Of a stretch of DNA of 5,064 nucleotides, positions 1 through 5,064 are shown piece after piece. Below the pieces are notes generated by a model, which worked only from the letters and a program-made list of their open reading frames with translations, was not told where the DNA came from and did not search any database. A program made the position numbers and the translations under genes. Numbering within the stretch: the first letter of the stretch is position 1; each line of letters opens with the position of its first letter. The stretch lies in assembly GCA_028287225.1 (NCBI GenBank), contig JAQBPZ010000125.1, positions 1-5,064 on the forward strand, in the 5' to 3' direction. The DNA is from Gemmatimonadota bacterium. GTDB taxonomy: Bacteria; Gemmatimonadota; Gemmatimonadetes; Gemmatimonadales; Gemmatimonadaceae.

Positions 1-10
1 GTGCAACGAG

Positions 11-79
11 CGAGTGTCGGGGTCACTGTCCCGTGCTGGGAGTCTGACTCAAAGCACCGGACGATGACCCCGACACTCG
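11..79. repeat. Long imperfect inverted repeat (REP/hairpin-like intergenic element)
   Basis: Arms 11-37 and 53-79 pair at 24 of 27 positions. The outer 15 bp (11-25 with 65-79, CGAGTGTCGGGGTCA) are perfect, and the mismatches are 26/64, 27/63 (G-U in RNA) and 32/58. The 15-nt loop contains its own 11-nt dyad, GAGTCTGACTC, at 40-50. The core CGGGGTCA recurs as a near copy, CGGGGTGA, at 99-106, which can pair with 65-72 at 7 of 8 positions, so two alternative folds are possible. The element lies 87 nt downstream of the stop of the minus-strand peptidase gene. No T-run follows either arm, so it does not look like a classic intrinsic terminator. It could still stabilise the mRNA 3' end or help terminate. 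The left flank is cut by the window edge, so the full element may be longer. Confidence 0.8.
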
Positions 80-132
80 GTCGCTAAGCTCGCTCCTGCG
101 GGGTGACAGCCGCACGGGAGGCCGCCCTGCAG

Positions 133-153
133 GTTACTCGTTACTCGTTACTC
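133..153. repeat. Three perfect tandem copies of GTTACTC
   Basis: The heptamer GTTACTC (GAGTAAC on the minus strand) is repeated three times without a break. A degenerate fourth unit, GTTTCGC, follows at 154-160. The array sits 12 nt beyond the stop codon of the M42 peptidase gene, in its 3' untranslated region. An 8-bp palindrome, CCTGCAGG, abuts it at 126-133. It is much more AT-rich than its surroundings. Function is unknown; slippage-prone microsatellite or part of an intergenic repeat family are the simplest readings. Confidence 0.8.
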
Positions 154-165
154 GTTTCGCAGTTC

Positions 166-1236
166 TCATCTCGCGGTGAGGTCCGTCTCCGCGGTGACCG
201 AGCGGCAGAACTCCGCGATGAGGTCGGCCGCGGCGTCCACGTCGCGCAGCGAGACCATCTCGTTGGGCGAGTGCATGTAGCGGTTCGGGATGGAGACGAG
301 TCCCGTGGCCACCCCGGCGCGCGCGATGTGGATGGCGTCGGCGTTCGTGGACGTGTCGCGGCCGACGGCGTGGACGGCGTGCGGCATCTCCAGCTTCTTC
401 GCCGCGGCGCGCAGCAGGGAGAAGACCACCGGCGAGATGAGCGCGCCGCGGCTGAGGATCGGGCCGCCGCCCATCTTGTGCTCGCCGATCTCCTTCTTCT
501 CGATGCCCGGGTGGTCGGTGGCGAAGGTGACGTCCACCACGAGGGCGATCTGCGGCTCCAGCGCGTGCGCGCAGACCGCCGCGCCGCCGCCATGCCACGC
601 GATCTCCTCCTGCGTGGTGGCCGCCGCCACCACGCGCGCGGTGCCGGGCTTCGCGGCGTAGCGGCGCAGCGCCTCGAGGATGATGAACGCACCGATGCGG
701 TCGTCGATGGAGCGGGAGACGAGGCGATCGTTCGGGAAGTCGTGCGACCGCGCATCGATCACCCCGGGGTCGCCGATGCTCAGCATCTTCTCCGCTTCGT
801 CCCGCTTCGCGGCGCCGATGTCCACCCAGAGATCGCTGAACTTGCTCGCGTGCTCGCGGTCCTCGGCCTTCATCAGGTGGATCGGCTTCTTGCCGACGAC
901 TCCGTAGACGTCGCCGTCGTTCCCGAGGAAGCGGATCCGCTGGCCCACCAGCACCTGGGCGTCCCACCCGCCGATGGGGGAGATGTGGACGAAGCCGTCG
1001 TCGTCGATGTACTGGACGATCACCCCGATCTCGTCGATGTGTCCGTCCAGCATGATCGTGACCGTGCCGCCCGGGTTCACCTCGGCCATGCTGTTGCCGG
1101 CGACGTCCGTGGTGACCTTCTCCGCGAAGGTCTCCGCCTCGGCGCGCCAGATGCGGGCGGCCATCGTCTCGAAGCCGGAGGGTGCGGGCGCATCGAGGAG
1201 GCGCTTCAGGAACGCGATCGAGGACGGGCTGAGCAT
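166..1236 (-). CDS. M42 family metallopeptidase (FrvX/TET-type aminopeptidase)
   Basis: This is a 356-aa cytosolic zinc/cobalt aminopeptidase, expected to trim peptides released by larger proteases; family members usually form tetrahedral dodecamers. The ligands sit at the spacing known for M42 enzymes: GHIDEIG (H66, D68), SIDDRIGAF (D178), TTQEEIAWHGGG (E210 as general base, E211 as ligand), VVDVTFATD (D235) and YMHSP (H322). The small PDZ-like insert between about residues 75 and 165 is present, and length matches the family. No signal peptide or membrane segment is seen. Two motifs differ from commoner members: the QEE motif continues as IAWHGGGAA rather than the usual VGLRGA-like run, and the GTDA-like loop reads TSTNADA (295-301). 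The ATG start is placed by homology; no Shine-Dalgarno is evident. It is divergent from the permease operon. Substrate preference (acidic, hydrophobic or glycyl ends) cannot be read from the sequence. Confidence 0.95.
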   Translation of the reverse strand: MLSPSSIAFLKRLLDAPAPSGFETMAARIWRAEAETFAEKVTTDVAGNSMAEVNPGGTVTIMLDGHIDEIGVIVQYIDDDGFVHISPIGGWDAQVLVGQRIRFLGNDGDVYGVVGKKPIHLMKAEDREHASKFSDLWVDIGAAKRDEAEKMLSIGDPGVIDARSHDFPNDRLVSRSIDDRIGAFIILEALRRYAAKPGTARVVAAATTQEEIAWHGGGAAVCAHALEPQIALVVDVTFATDHPGIEKKEIGEHKMGGGPILSRGALISPVVFSLLRAAAKKLEMPHAVHAVGRDTSTNADAIHIARAGVATGLVSIPNRYMHSPNEMVSLRDVDAAADLIAEFCRSVTAETDLTAR

Positions 1237-1411
1237 CGGTGAAATCAGCGGGGGAAGAGAGAGGCGGGCTCGCGGCGAATGCTACCAAGGTCGCGAGCGC
1301 GACGGAAGCCGCGAACGGCGTACCAGAACAGGACGATCATGCCCCCGGCCGCGTCAGTGGCCCGGTTCCGGCCGAGGGCGCGCCCCGCTTGCGTCCGCTG
1401 CCGCCGCCCGC
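1237..1411. other. Divergent intergenic region between peptidase and permease genes
   Basis: No credible gene lies here; the frames that stay open are arginine-rich and look like GC-driven artefacts. Both flanking transcription units should start from this region and its rightward continuation to about 1503. The only structured element I see is a 14-bp dyad at 1290-1303 (GTCGCG, AG, CGCGAC). A weak -10-like TAGCAT for the minus strand lies at 1279-1284, 43 nt before the peptidase ATG, but the matching -35 position (1302-1307, TTCCGT) is poor. No convincing plus-strand promoter was found. Confidence 0.5.
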
Positions 1412-1507
1412 GAGGATGCACCCATGAGCGCGCAAAGGCAGGAATCCCCCCTGACGTGTCCGGCCGGCGCCGTTGCGCCGGCCAGCTTCCGCCCGCCCGC
1501 GTCGTGA
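1412..1507 (+). promoter_or_regulatory. Candidate leader ORF with GC hairpin overlapping the permease start
   Basis: A 27-codon open frame starts at ATG 1424, preceded by GAGG (1412-1415) at an 8-nt spacing, one of the better ribosome-binding-site matches in the window. It ends at TGA 1505-1507, which overlaps the proposed permease start GTG 1504-1506 as GTGA, a layout typical of translational coupling. Inside it is a perfect 9-bp stem: 1462-1470 (GGCCGGCGC) pairs with 1475-1483 around a CGTT loop. This stem ends 20 nt before the GTG and is not followed by a T-run. The peptide has one cysteine and ends proline-rich; it resembles nothing I recognise. Against this reading, an in-frame alternative permease start at GTG 1456 would put the hairpin inside the permease gene. 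Confidence 0.3.
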
Positions 1508-2340
1508 CGCTGCTCACCGTCGCCGTGCTCATCGCCGCGGGCTCCTTCCTTGCCGGCATGCTCGGCGCCCTCACGGGACTCGGCGGCGGGATCATCGTCG
1601 TGCCGATGCTGACGCTCCTCTTTCACGTGGACCTGCGCTACGCGATCGGCGCTTCGCTGGTCTCCGTGATCGCGACCTCGTCCGGCGCGGCCGCGGCCTA
1701 TGTCCGCGAGGGATACACGAATGTGCGCATCGGGATCTTTCTCGAGGTAGCGACGACGATCGGGGCGCTCGCCGGAGCCGCCCTCTCGAGCGTGATCCCG
1801 ACGAGCGCCCTCGCGGTGCTGTTCGCGATCGTGCTGCTTTACACCGCCGTCCGCTCCTTCCAGCAGCGGGACGAGCACCCGAGCAACGATCCGCCGCATC
1901 CGTGGGCGGTGAAGCTGCGCCTGAACGGCTCGTATCCGGTGAAGGGGGAGATGGTGCCGTACACCGTGCAGGGAGTGGGCTCCGGGTTCGCGATCATGGG
2001 GCTCGCCGGGATGCTCTCGGCACTTCTCGGCATCGGCTCGGGCGTCGTGAAGGTCCTCGCGATGGATCGCCGGATGCGCCTTCCCTTCAAGGTGTCCACC
2101 ACCACGAGCAACTTCATGATCGGCGTGACGGCCGCGGCGAGCGCGGGGGTGTATCTGCATCGCGGCTACATCGTGCCGACCATCGCCTTCCCGGTGATGC
2201 TCGGCGTGCTGGCCGGCGCGCTCACCGGTGCCCGCGTGCTCGCGCGCACGAGCACGGGCAAGCTGCGCACGCTGTTCACCGGCGTCGTGACGATCCTGGC
2301 GCTCGAGATGCTGTACAAGGGCGTCACGGGGGCACTATGA
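1504..2340 (+). CDS. TauE/SafE family permease (sulfite/organosulfonate exporter-like)
   Basis: A polytopic inner-membrane protein of the TauE/SafE (DUF81) family, about 278 aa with eight or so hydrophobic segments. Relatives are linked to export or uptake of sulfite, sulfonates or other small anions; the substrate here is not determinable. The two family repeats are clear: MLGALTGLGGGIIVVPML (19-36) with GASLVSVIATSSG (49-61), and MLSALLGIGSGVVKVLAMD (170-188) followed by FKVSTTTSNFMIGVTAAASA (195-214). The second repeat carries GSG where many members have GGG. The hydrophilic stretch 120-155 between the halves is the central loop. GTG 1504 is chosen because the first membrane segment begins directly after it. 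GTG 1456 is in frame and would add 16 residues, including RRR, and is a real alternative; an AGGCAGGA run (1436-1443) lies before it. The gene overlaps the DUF1634 gene by ATGA, so the two are co-translated. Confidence 0.9.
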   Translation: MTLLTVAVLIAAGSFLAGMLGALTGLGGGIIVVPMLTLLFHVDLRYAIGASLVSVIATSSGAAAAYVREGYTNVRIGIFLEVATTIGALAGAALSSVIPTSALAVLFAIVLLYTAVRSFQQRDEHPSNDPPHPWAVKLRLNGSYPVKGEMVPYTVQGVGSGFAIMGLAGMLSALLGIGSGVVKVLAMDRRMRLPFKVSTTTSNFMIGVTAAASAGVYLHRGYIVPTIAFPVMLGVLAGALTGARVLARTSTGKLRTLFTGVVTILALEMLYKGVTGAL

Positions 2341-2726
2341 CCGATTCCGCACGGCCGACGCGCTGGACGGACCACCAGGTGGAGCAGGTGATCGGGCGCC
2401 TGCTGCAGTTCGGCGTCCTGCTCGCGACGATCGTGGTGGTGGTCGGCATGACGGGCCTGCTGGCCACCCACAGCGGCCCCGCCGCGGACCATCGCGTCTT
2501 CGTGGGCGTCGCGCCGGAGCTTCGCTCGCTCGGGGCGATCCTGCACGGCGCATTCGCCGGCCATCCCGAGGCCATCACCCAGCTCGGGCTCGTGCTGCTC
2601 ATCGCAACGCCGATCGCCCGCGTCGCGCTGACCCTGGTGGCGTTCGTGGTACAACGCGATCGCCTGTACATCGGGCTCACCGCGCTCGTGCTCGCGCTGC
2701 TGCTCTGGGGGCTGCTGAGGGGTTAG
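2337..2726 (+). CDS. DUF1634 domain membrane protein (partner of TauE/SafE permease)
   Basis: A 129-aa protein with a short charged N-terminus (1-23) and three hydrophobic segments at about 24-44, 82-106 and 110-127. The first is preceded by the family-like stretch QVEQVIGRLLQFGVLLATIV. DUF1634 proteins are typically encoded directly after a TauE/SafE permease, as here, but their biochemical role is not established; a subunit or stabiliser of the permease is the natural inference. The start ATG 2337 overlaps the permease stop (ATGA), with a G-run at 2328-2332 as a possible ribosome-binding site. The loop 45-81 between the first two segments contains the SLGAILHGAFAGHPEAI stretch expected of the family. 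The stop codon TAG 2724-2726 overlaps the stop of the convergent gene. Confidence 0.9.
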   Translation: MTDSARPTRWTDHQVEQVIGRLLQFGVLLATIVVVVGMTGLLATHSGPAADHRVFVGVAPELRSLGAILHGAFAGHPEAITQLGLVLLIATPIARVALTLVAFVVQRDRLYIGLTALVLALLLWGLLRG

Positions 2727-3646
2727 GGACGCCGGGCGCTGATGCGCCTCGCGTACGTGCCAGCGGGTGCGGTGAACAGGGAAGGCGCGACCAGGGCCGC
2801 GATGGTCTCCACGGCATCGGCGAGCCGCGGGCCGGGCCGGCTCGTGAGCGCATTGCCATCGAGCGCCCAGGCCTCGATTCCCGACGCCCAGCCCCATGCC
2901 GGCGTCGCGAGGAGGGCGGCTCCCTCGCGCGCAGCGCGCTCCACGTCGAACCCGCAGGGCGCGAAGAGGAGAAGATCCGGAGCGGCGTCCCGGATGCGGT
3001 CGACGCTCGCGACGACCGAGTGCGCGCCCGGCTCCGCCAGCACGTCGATGCCGCCGCCGCGCCGCACGAGCTCGGGGGTCCAGTGGCCGGCGGCGAACAC
3101 CGGATCCAGCCACTCGATCACGGCGACGCGGGGGCGGGGCGCGCGCGCGGCCTCGAGCGTCTCGTGCACGTACCCGAGGCGCCGGTCGACGTCCGCGAGG
3201 AGGGCGCTGGCCTCGGTCTCGCGCCCGAGCGCCGCGCCGACTGCCATGATGTCGCGCCACACGCCGTCGAGCGTGGTGCCGCACAGCGGGATGAGGCGTG
3301 GTGCGGGATCGAGGACGCTGCCGAGCGAGCGGACGTCGCCGTCGCTCACGGCGCAGACGTCGCACAGCGTCTGCGTGAGAATCACCGTTGGCGCGAGCGC
3401 GGCGAGCCGCGCGGCATCGAGCGCGAACACCGGCATTCCCGCATGCGCGAGCCGCCGCACCTCGTCGTCGATGTCGCGCGACGACGCCTCCGGATCCACG
3501 GCGCTGGCCGTGACGCGCGGCAGGCTGCGCACCTCGGCGGGGAAGTCGCACTCGTGGCTGACGGCCACGAGCTGATTCAGCGCGCCGAGCGCCGAGACGA
3601 TCTCCGTCGCGGCCGGGAGGAGCGAGATGATGCGGTGAGCGCTCAA
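2723..3646 (-). CDS. Signal-less BtuF/FepB-fold substrate-binding protein (putative cobalamin-binding)
   Basis: A 307-aa protein of the periplasmic-binding-protein fold used by BtuF, FhuD and FepB (COG0614). From the TTG start the order is RIISLLPAATEIVSALG (5-21), SHECDFP (30-36), LTQTLCDVCAVS (90-101), IEWLDPVFAAGHW (177-189), LLLFAPCGFDVERA (226-239) and a C-terminal helical end. Proteins with the SHECD and CDVC motifs are commonly labelled cobalamin-binding. They usually lack a signal peptide, and none is seen here, so a periplasmic ABC-transporter role is doubtful. No permease or ATPase gene is adjacent. Cysteines at 33, 95, 98, 122 and 231 are notable. The frame stays open to a GTG at 3760 (345 aa), but that 38-residue extension is outside the fold and has weaker GC bias at third positions, so TTG 3646 is preferred. 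Neither start has a clear ribosome-binding site. No B12-box-like riboswitch motif is visible upstream. Confidence 0.85.
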   Translation of the reverse strand: MSAHRIISLLPAATEIVSALGALNQLVAVSHECDFPAEVRSLPRVTASAVDPEASSRDIDDEVRRLAHAGMPVFALDAARLAALAPTVILTQTLCDVCAVSDGDVRSLGSVLDPAPRLIPLCGTTLDGVWRDIMAVGAALGRETEASALLADVDRRLGYVHETLEAARAPRPRVAVIEWLDPVFAAGHWTPELVRRGGGIDVLAEPGAHSVVASVDRIRDAAPDLLLFAPCGFDVERAAREGAALLATPAWGWASGIEAWALDGNALTSRPGPRLADAVETIAALVAPSLFTAPAGTYARRISARRP

Positions 3647-3786
3647 TGGATGAAATGCGGGGAGACGCGAGCCGGAAAGGACCGAAGGAGTGATCGCTGA
3701 AGATACCGCGTCATCGTCCGGACTCCTGCCGTCGATCGTTCCGGGCCCGCTGATCTCCACTGCTCATGCACGGCGCTGCACGGGAG
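3647..3786. other. Spacer between amidohydrolase and BtuF-like genes
   Basis: This 140-nt gap separates the two minus-strand genes if the BtuF-like protein starts at TTG 3646, or shrinks to 26 nt if it starts at GTG 3760. Third codon positions of the possible extension (3647-3760) are only about 64% G or C, dropping to about half in its later part, against nearly all G or C in the gene body. This favours a non-coding leader. A TATCTT hexamer resembling a -10 box lies on the minus strand near 3702, without a good -35. No terminator hairpin is evident. Confidence 0.4.
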
Positions 3787-5064
3787 TCACGGCTTCCTCT
3801 CGTACACCGCGCGGCCGCCGATCCACGTGGAGAGGACGCTCGTGCCGAGGATGTCCTGCTCGGCCACGGTCATGATGTCGCGGTCGAGGACCACGAAGTC
3901 GGCGAGCTTGCCCGGGGTCAGGGAGCCCATGAGCGCTTCCTGGAACGCGGCGTACGCCGGCCAGAGGGTCATGCTCCGGAGCGCCTCCTCGCGCGTCATG
4001 CGCTGCTCGGGGAGCCAGCCGCCCACCGGCCAGTTGTCGGCGTCCTGGCGCGAGACGGCCGAGTGGAAGGAGAGGAGCGGGTTCACCGCTTCCACGGGGA
4101 AGTCGCTGCCGTTCGGGACCACGGCGCCGGTGTTGAGCAGCGAGCGCCACGCGTAGGCGCCGAGCAGGCGGCCCGGTCCCAGGCGGCTGCCGGCCCAGTA
4201 CATGTCGCTCGTCTGGTGCACCGCCTGCATGCTCGGGATCACGCCGAGCTGCGCGAAGCGGGGGATGTCGTCGTGGTCGAGGACCTGCGCGTGCTCCACG
4301 CGGAAGCGGTGGTCGGCGGTGGGGCGTGCCCGCAGCGCGGCGTCGAACGCGTCGAGCACCACGCGGTTGCCCCGGTCGCCGATGGCGTGGGCGTTCACCT
4401 GGAAGCCCGCGGCCAGCGCGCGGGCCGCCACTGCCTGGATGTGGGCCGGCGCGGAGACGAGGAGGCCGCGGTTGTTCGGGTCGTCGGCGTAGGGCTCCAG
4501 CAGCGCGGCGCCGCGCGAGCCGAGGGCGCCGTCGGCGTAGAGCTTCACGGAGCTGATCCAGAGCCGGTTGTCGTACAGCCCCCGCTGCGGACCGCGCGCG
4601 AAGTAGTGGCTGATGGCGGCGGAGTCGTCGCCGATCATCACGTACAGGCGGAAGGGGATCTCGCCGGCCTTCGCCATCTCCTCGAGCAGGTCGATGGTGG
4701 CGCGGGACTCGCCGGCGTCGTGCAGCCCCACGAGGCCGTAGCGGTGCGCCTCGGCGATGGCGGCGGCGATCGCGGTGCGGTTCTGCGCCCGCGTCGCGGG
4801 AGGCACCGCACGGTCGATCAGCGACGAGGCGTTGTCGATGAACACGCCGGTGGGCTGTCCCCCGGCGCCACGCTCGATCCGGCCGCCGCTCGGATCCGGA
4901 GTGGTGGACGACACACCAGCGGCACGCATCGCCGCCGCGTTGGCGAGGGTGGCGTGTCCGTCGACGCGCTCCAGCGCGACCGGGTGGTTGGGAAGGGCGC
5001 GCGAGAGTGCCTCGTGCGTCGGGAAGCGCGTGTCGCCCCAGTCGTTCTGGTCCCAGCCGCGGCC
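3787..5064 (-). CDS. YtcJ/NfdA-like metal-dependent amidohydrolase (Amidohydro_3), N-terminus beyond window
   Basis: The frame is open from the window edge to TGA 3787-3789, giving 425 C-terminal residues; full family members are about 550 aa, so roughly 120-140 residues are missing, including the N-terminal HxH metal motif and any signal peptide. The visible part begins GRGWDQNDWGDTRFP, a hallmark of this family, followed by RVDGHATLAN and TPDPSGGRI. Numbering from the edge, later motifs are GLVGLHDAG (H115), SVKLYADGALGSRGA (K174), VNAHAIGDRGN (H226), RVEHAQ (H258) and NGSDFPVE (D321, catalytic), then TPGKLADFVVLDRD near the C-terminus. These fit a TIM-barrel amidohydrolase of the type that includes N-substituted formamide deformylase; the true substrate is unknown. 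An internal ATG at 4929 is not the real start, since the conserved upstream residues are in frame. It may be co-transcribed with the BtuF-like gene downstream. Confidence 0.95.
   Translation of the reverse strand, partial: GRGWDQNDWGDTRFPTHEALSRALPNHPVALERVDGHATLANAAAMRAAGVSSTTPDPSGGRIERGAGGQPTGVFIDNASSLIDRAVPPATRAQNRTAIAAAIAEAHRYGLVGLHDAGESRATIDLLEEMAKAGEIPFRLYVMIGDDSAAISHYFARGPQRGLYDNRLWISSVKLYADGALGSRGAALLEPYADDPNNRGLLVSAPAHIQAVAARALAAGFQVNAHAIGDRGNRVVLDAFDAALRARPTADHRFRVEHAQVLDHDDIPRFAQLGVIPSMQAVHQTSDMYWAGSRLGPGRLLGAYAWRSLLNTGAVVPNGSDFPVEAVNPLLSFHSAVSRQDADNWPVGGWLPEQRMTREEALRSMTLWPAYAAFQEALMGSLTPGKLADFVVLDRDIMTVAEQDILGTSVLSTWIGGRAVYERKP

Noticed and set aside
11..79. Classic rho-independent terminator for the M42 gene
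   Set aside because: The stem is strong but no T-run follows it on either strand.
133..160. CRISPR-like array
   Set aside because: The repeat unit is 7 nt with no spacers, so it is a simple tandem repeat.
103..1288. Long open frames overlapping the M42 gene in other frames (for example 103-1242 on plus and 134-1288 on minus)
   Set aside because: Products are arginine/alanine-rich with no family motif, while the minus-strand frame at 166-1236 carries every M42 ligand. They result from high GC and lack of stop codons.
1354..2160. 268-codon minus-strand frame opposite the permease gene
   Set aside because: Histidine/arginine-rich low-complexity product; the opposite strand encodes a clear TauE/SafE protein.
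1473..2336. Upstream extension of the DUF1634 frame inside the permease gene
   Set aside because: The extension is arginine-rich and out of frame with the permease; family length and the ATGA overlap fix the start at 2337.
2166..3551. 461-codon minus-strand frame spanning the operon end and the BtuF-like gene
   Set aside because: No recognisable motif and strongly biased composition; it shadows three better-supported genes.
2742..3700. Plus-strand frames opposite the BtuF-like gene
   Set aside because: Ser/Arg/Ala-rich shadow products; the minus strand carries the conserved binding-protein motifs.
3647..3786. Cobalamin riboswitch upstream of the BtuF-like gene
   Set aside because: The gap is too short and lacks a GCCACTG-type B12 box.
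3787..4929. Amidohydrolase starting at the internal ATG 4929
   Set aside because: Conserved family residues (GRGWDQNDW, RVDGHA) are encoded in the same frame upstream to the window edge, so the gene is cut by the window, not short.

Overview
The window reads as an ordinary stretch of chromosome from a high-GC bacterium. By eye, well over 60% of bases are G or C, and third codon positions in the real genes are almost all G or C. Gene starts mostly lack a clear Shine-Dalgarno sequence. The gene mix (M42 peptidase, TauE/SafE plus DUF1634 permease pair, signal-less BtuF-like protein, YtcJ-type amidohydrolase) and the style of the intergenic repeats would fit Gemmatimonadota or a similar soil phylum. 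That placement is from memory and is not proven by the sequence.

Layout: bases 1-165 are non-coding and hold a long imperfect inverted repeat (11-79) and a short tandem repeat (133-153), both downstream of the first gene. An M42-family aminopeptidase lies on the minus strand at 166-1236 with all expected metal ligands. A divergent intergenic region (1237-1503) separates it from a plus-strand operon. That operon is a TauE/SafE-type permease (about 1504-2340) and a small DUF1634 membrane protein (2337-2726), joined by an ATGA overlap. Just upstream of the permease, a 27-codon open frame containing a perfect 9-bp hairpin ends in a TGA that overlaps the GTG start, which could be a translationally coupled leader. 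The DUF1634 gene meets the next minus-strand gene tail to tail, with the two stop codons overlapping in TTAG. That gene (2723-3646, possibly extended to 3760) encodes a BtuF/FepB-fold 'cobalamin-binding' protein with no signal peptide. Upstream of it on the same strand is a YtcJ-like amidohydrolase (3787-5064), whose N-terminus lies beyond the window.

How the genes relate: the permease pair very probably works as one membrane unit. The M42 peptidase acts on cytosolic peptides. The amidohydrolase and the BtuF-like gene may be co-transcribed but share no obvious pathway. No tRNA, rRNA, CRISPR array, insertion sequence, phage gene or defence cassette is visible, and I do not see a clear new multi-gene system. 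The items most worth checking are the leader/hairpin before the permease, the cysteine-rich signal-less binding protein, and the repeat element at the left edge.
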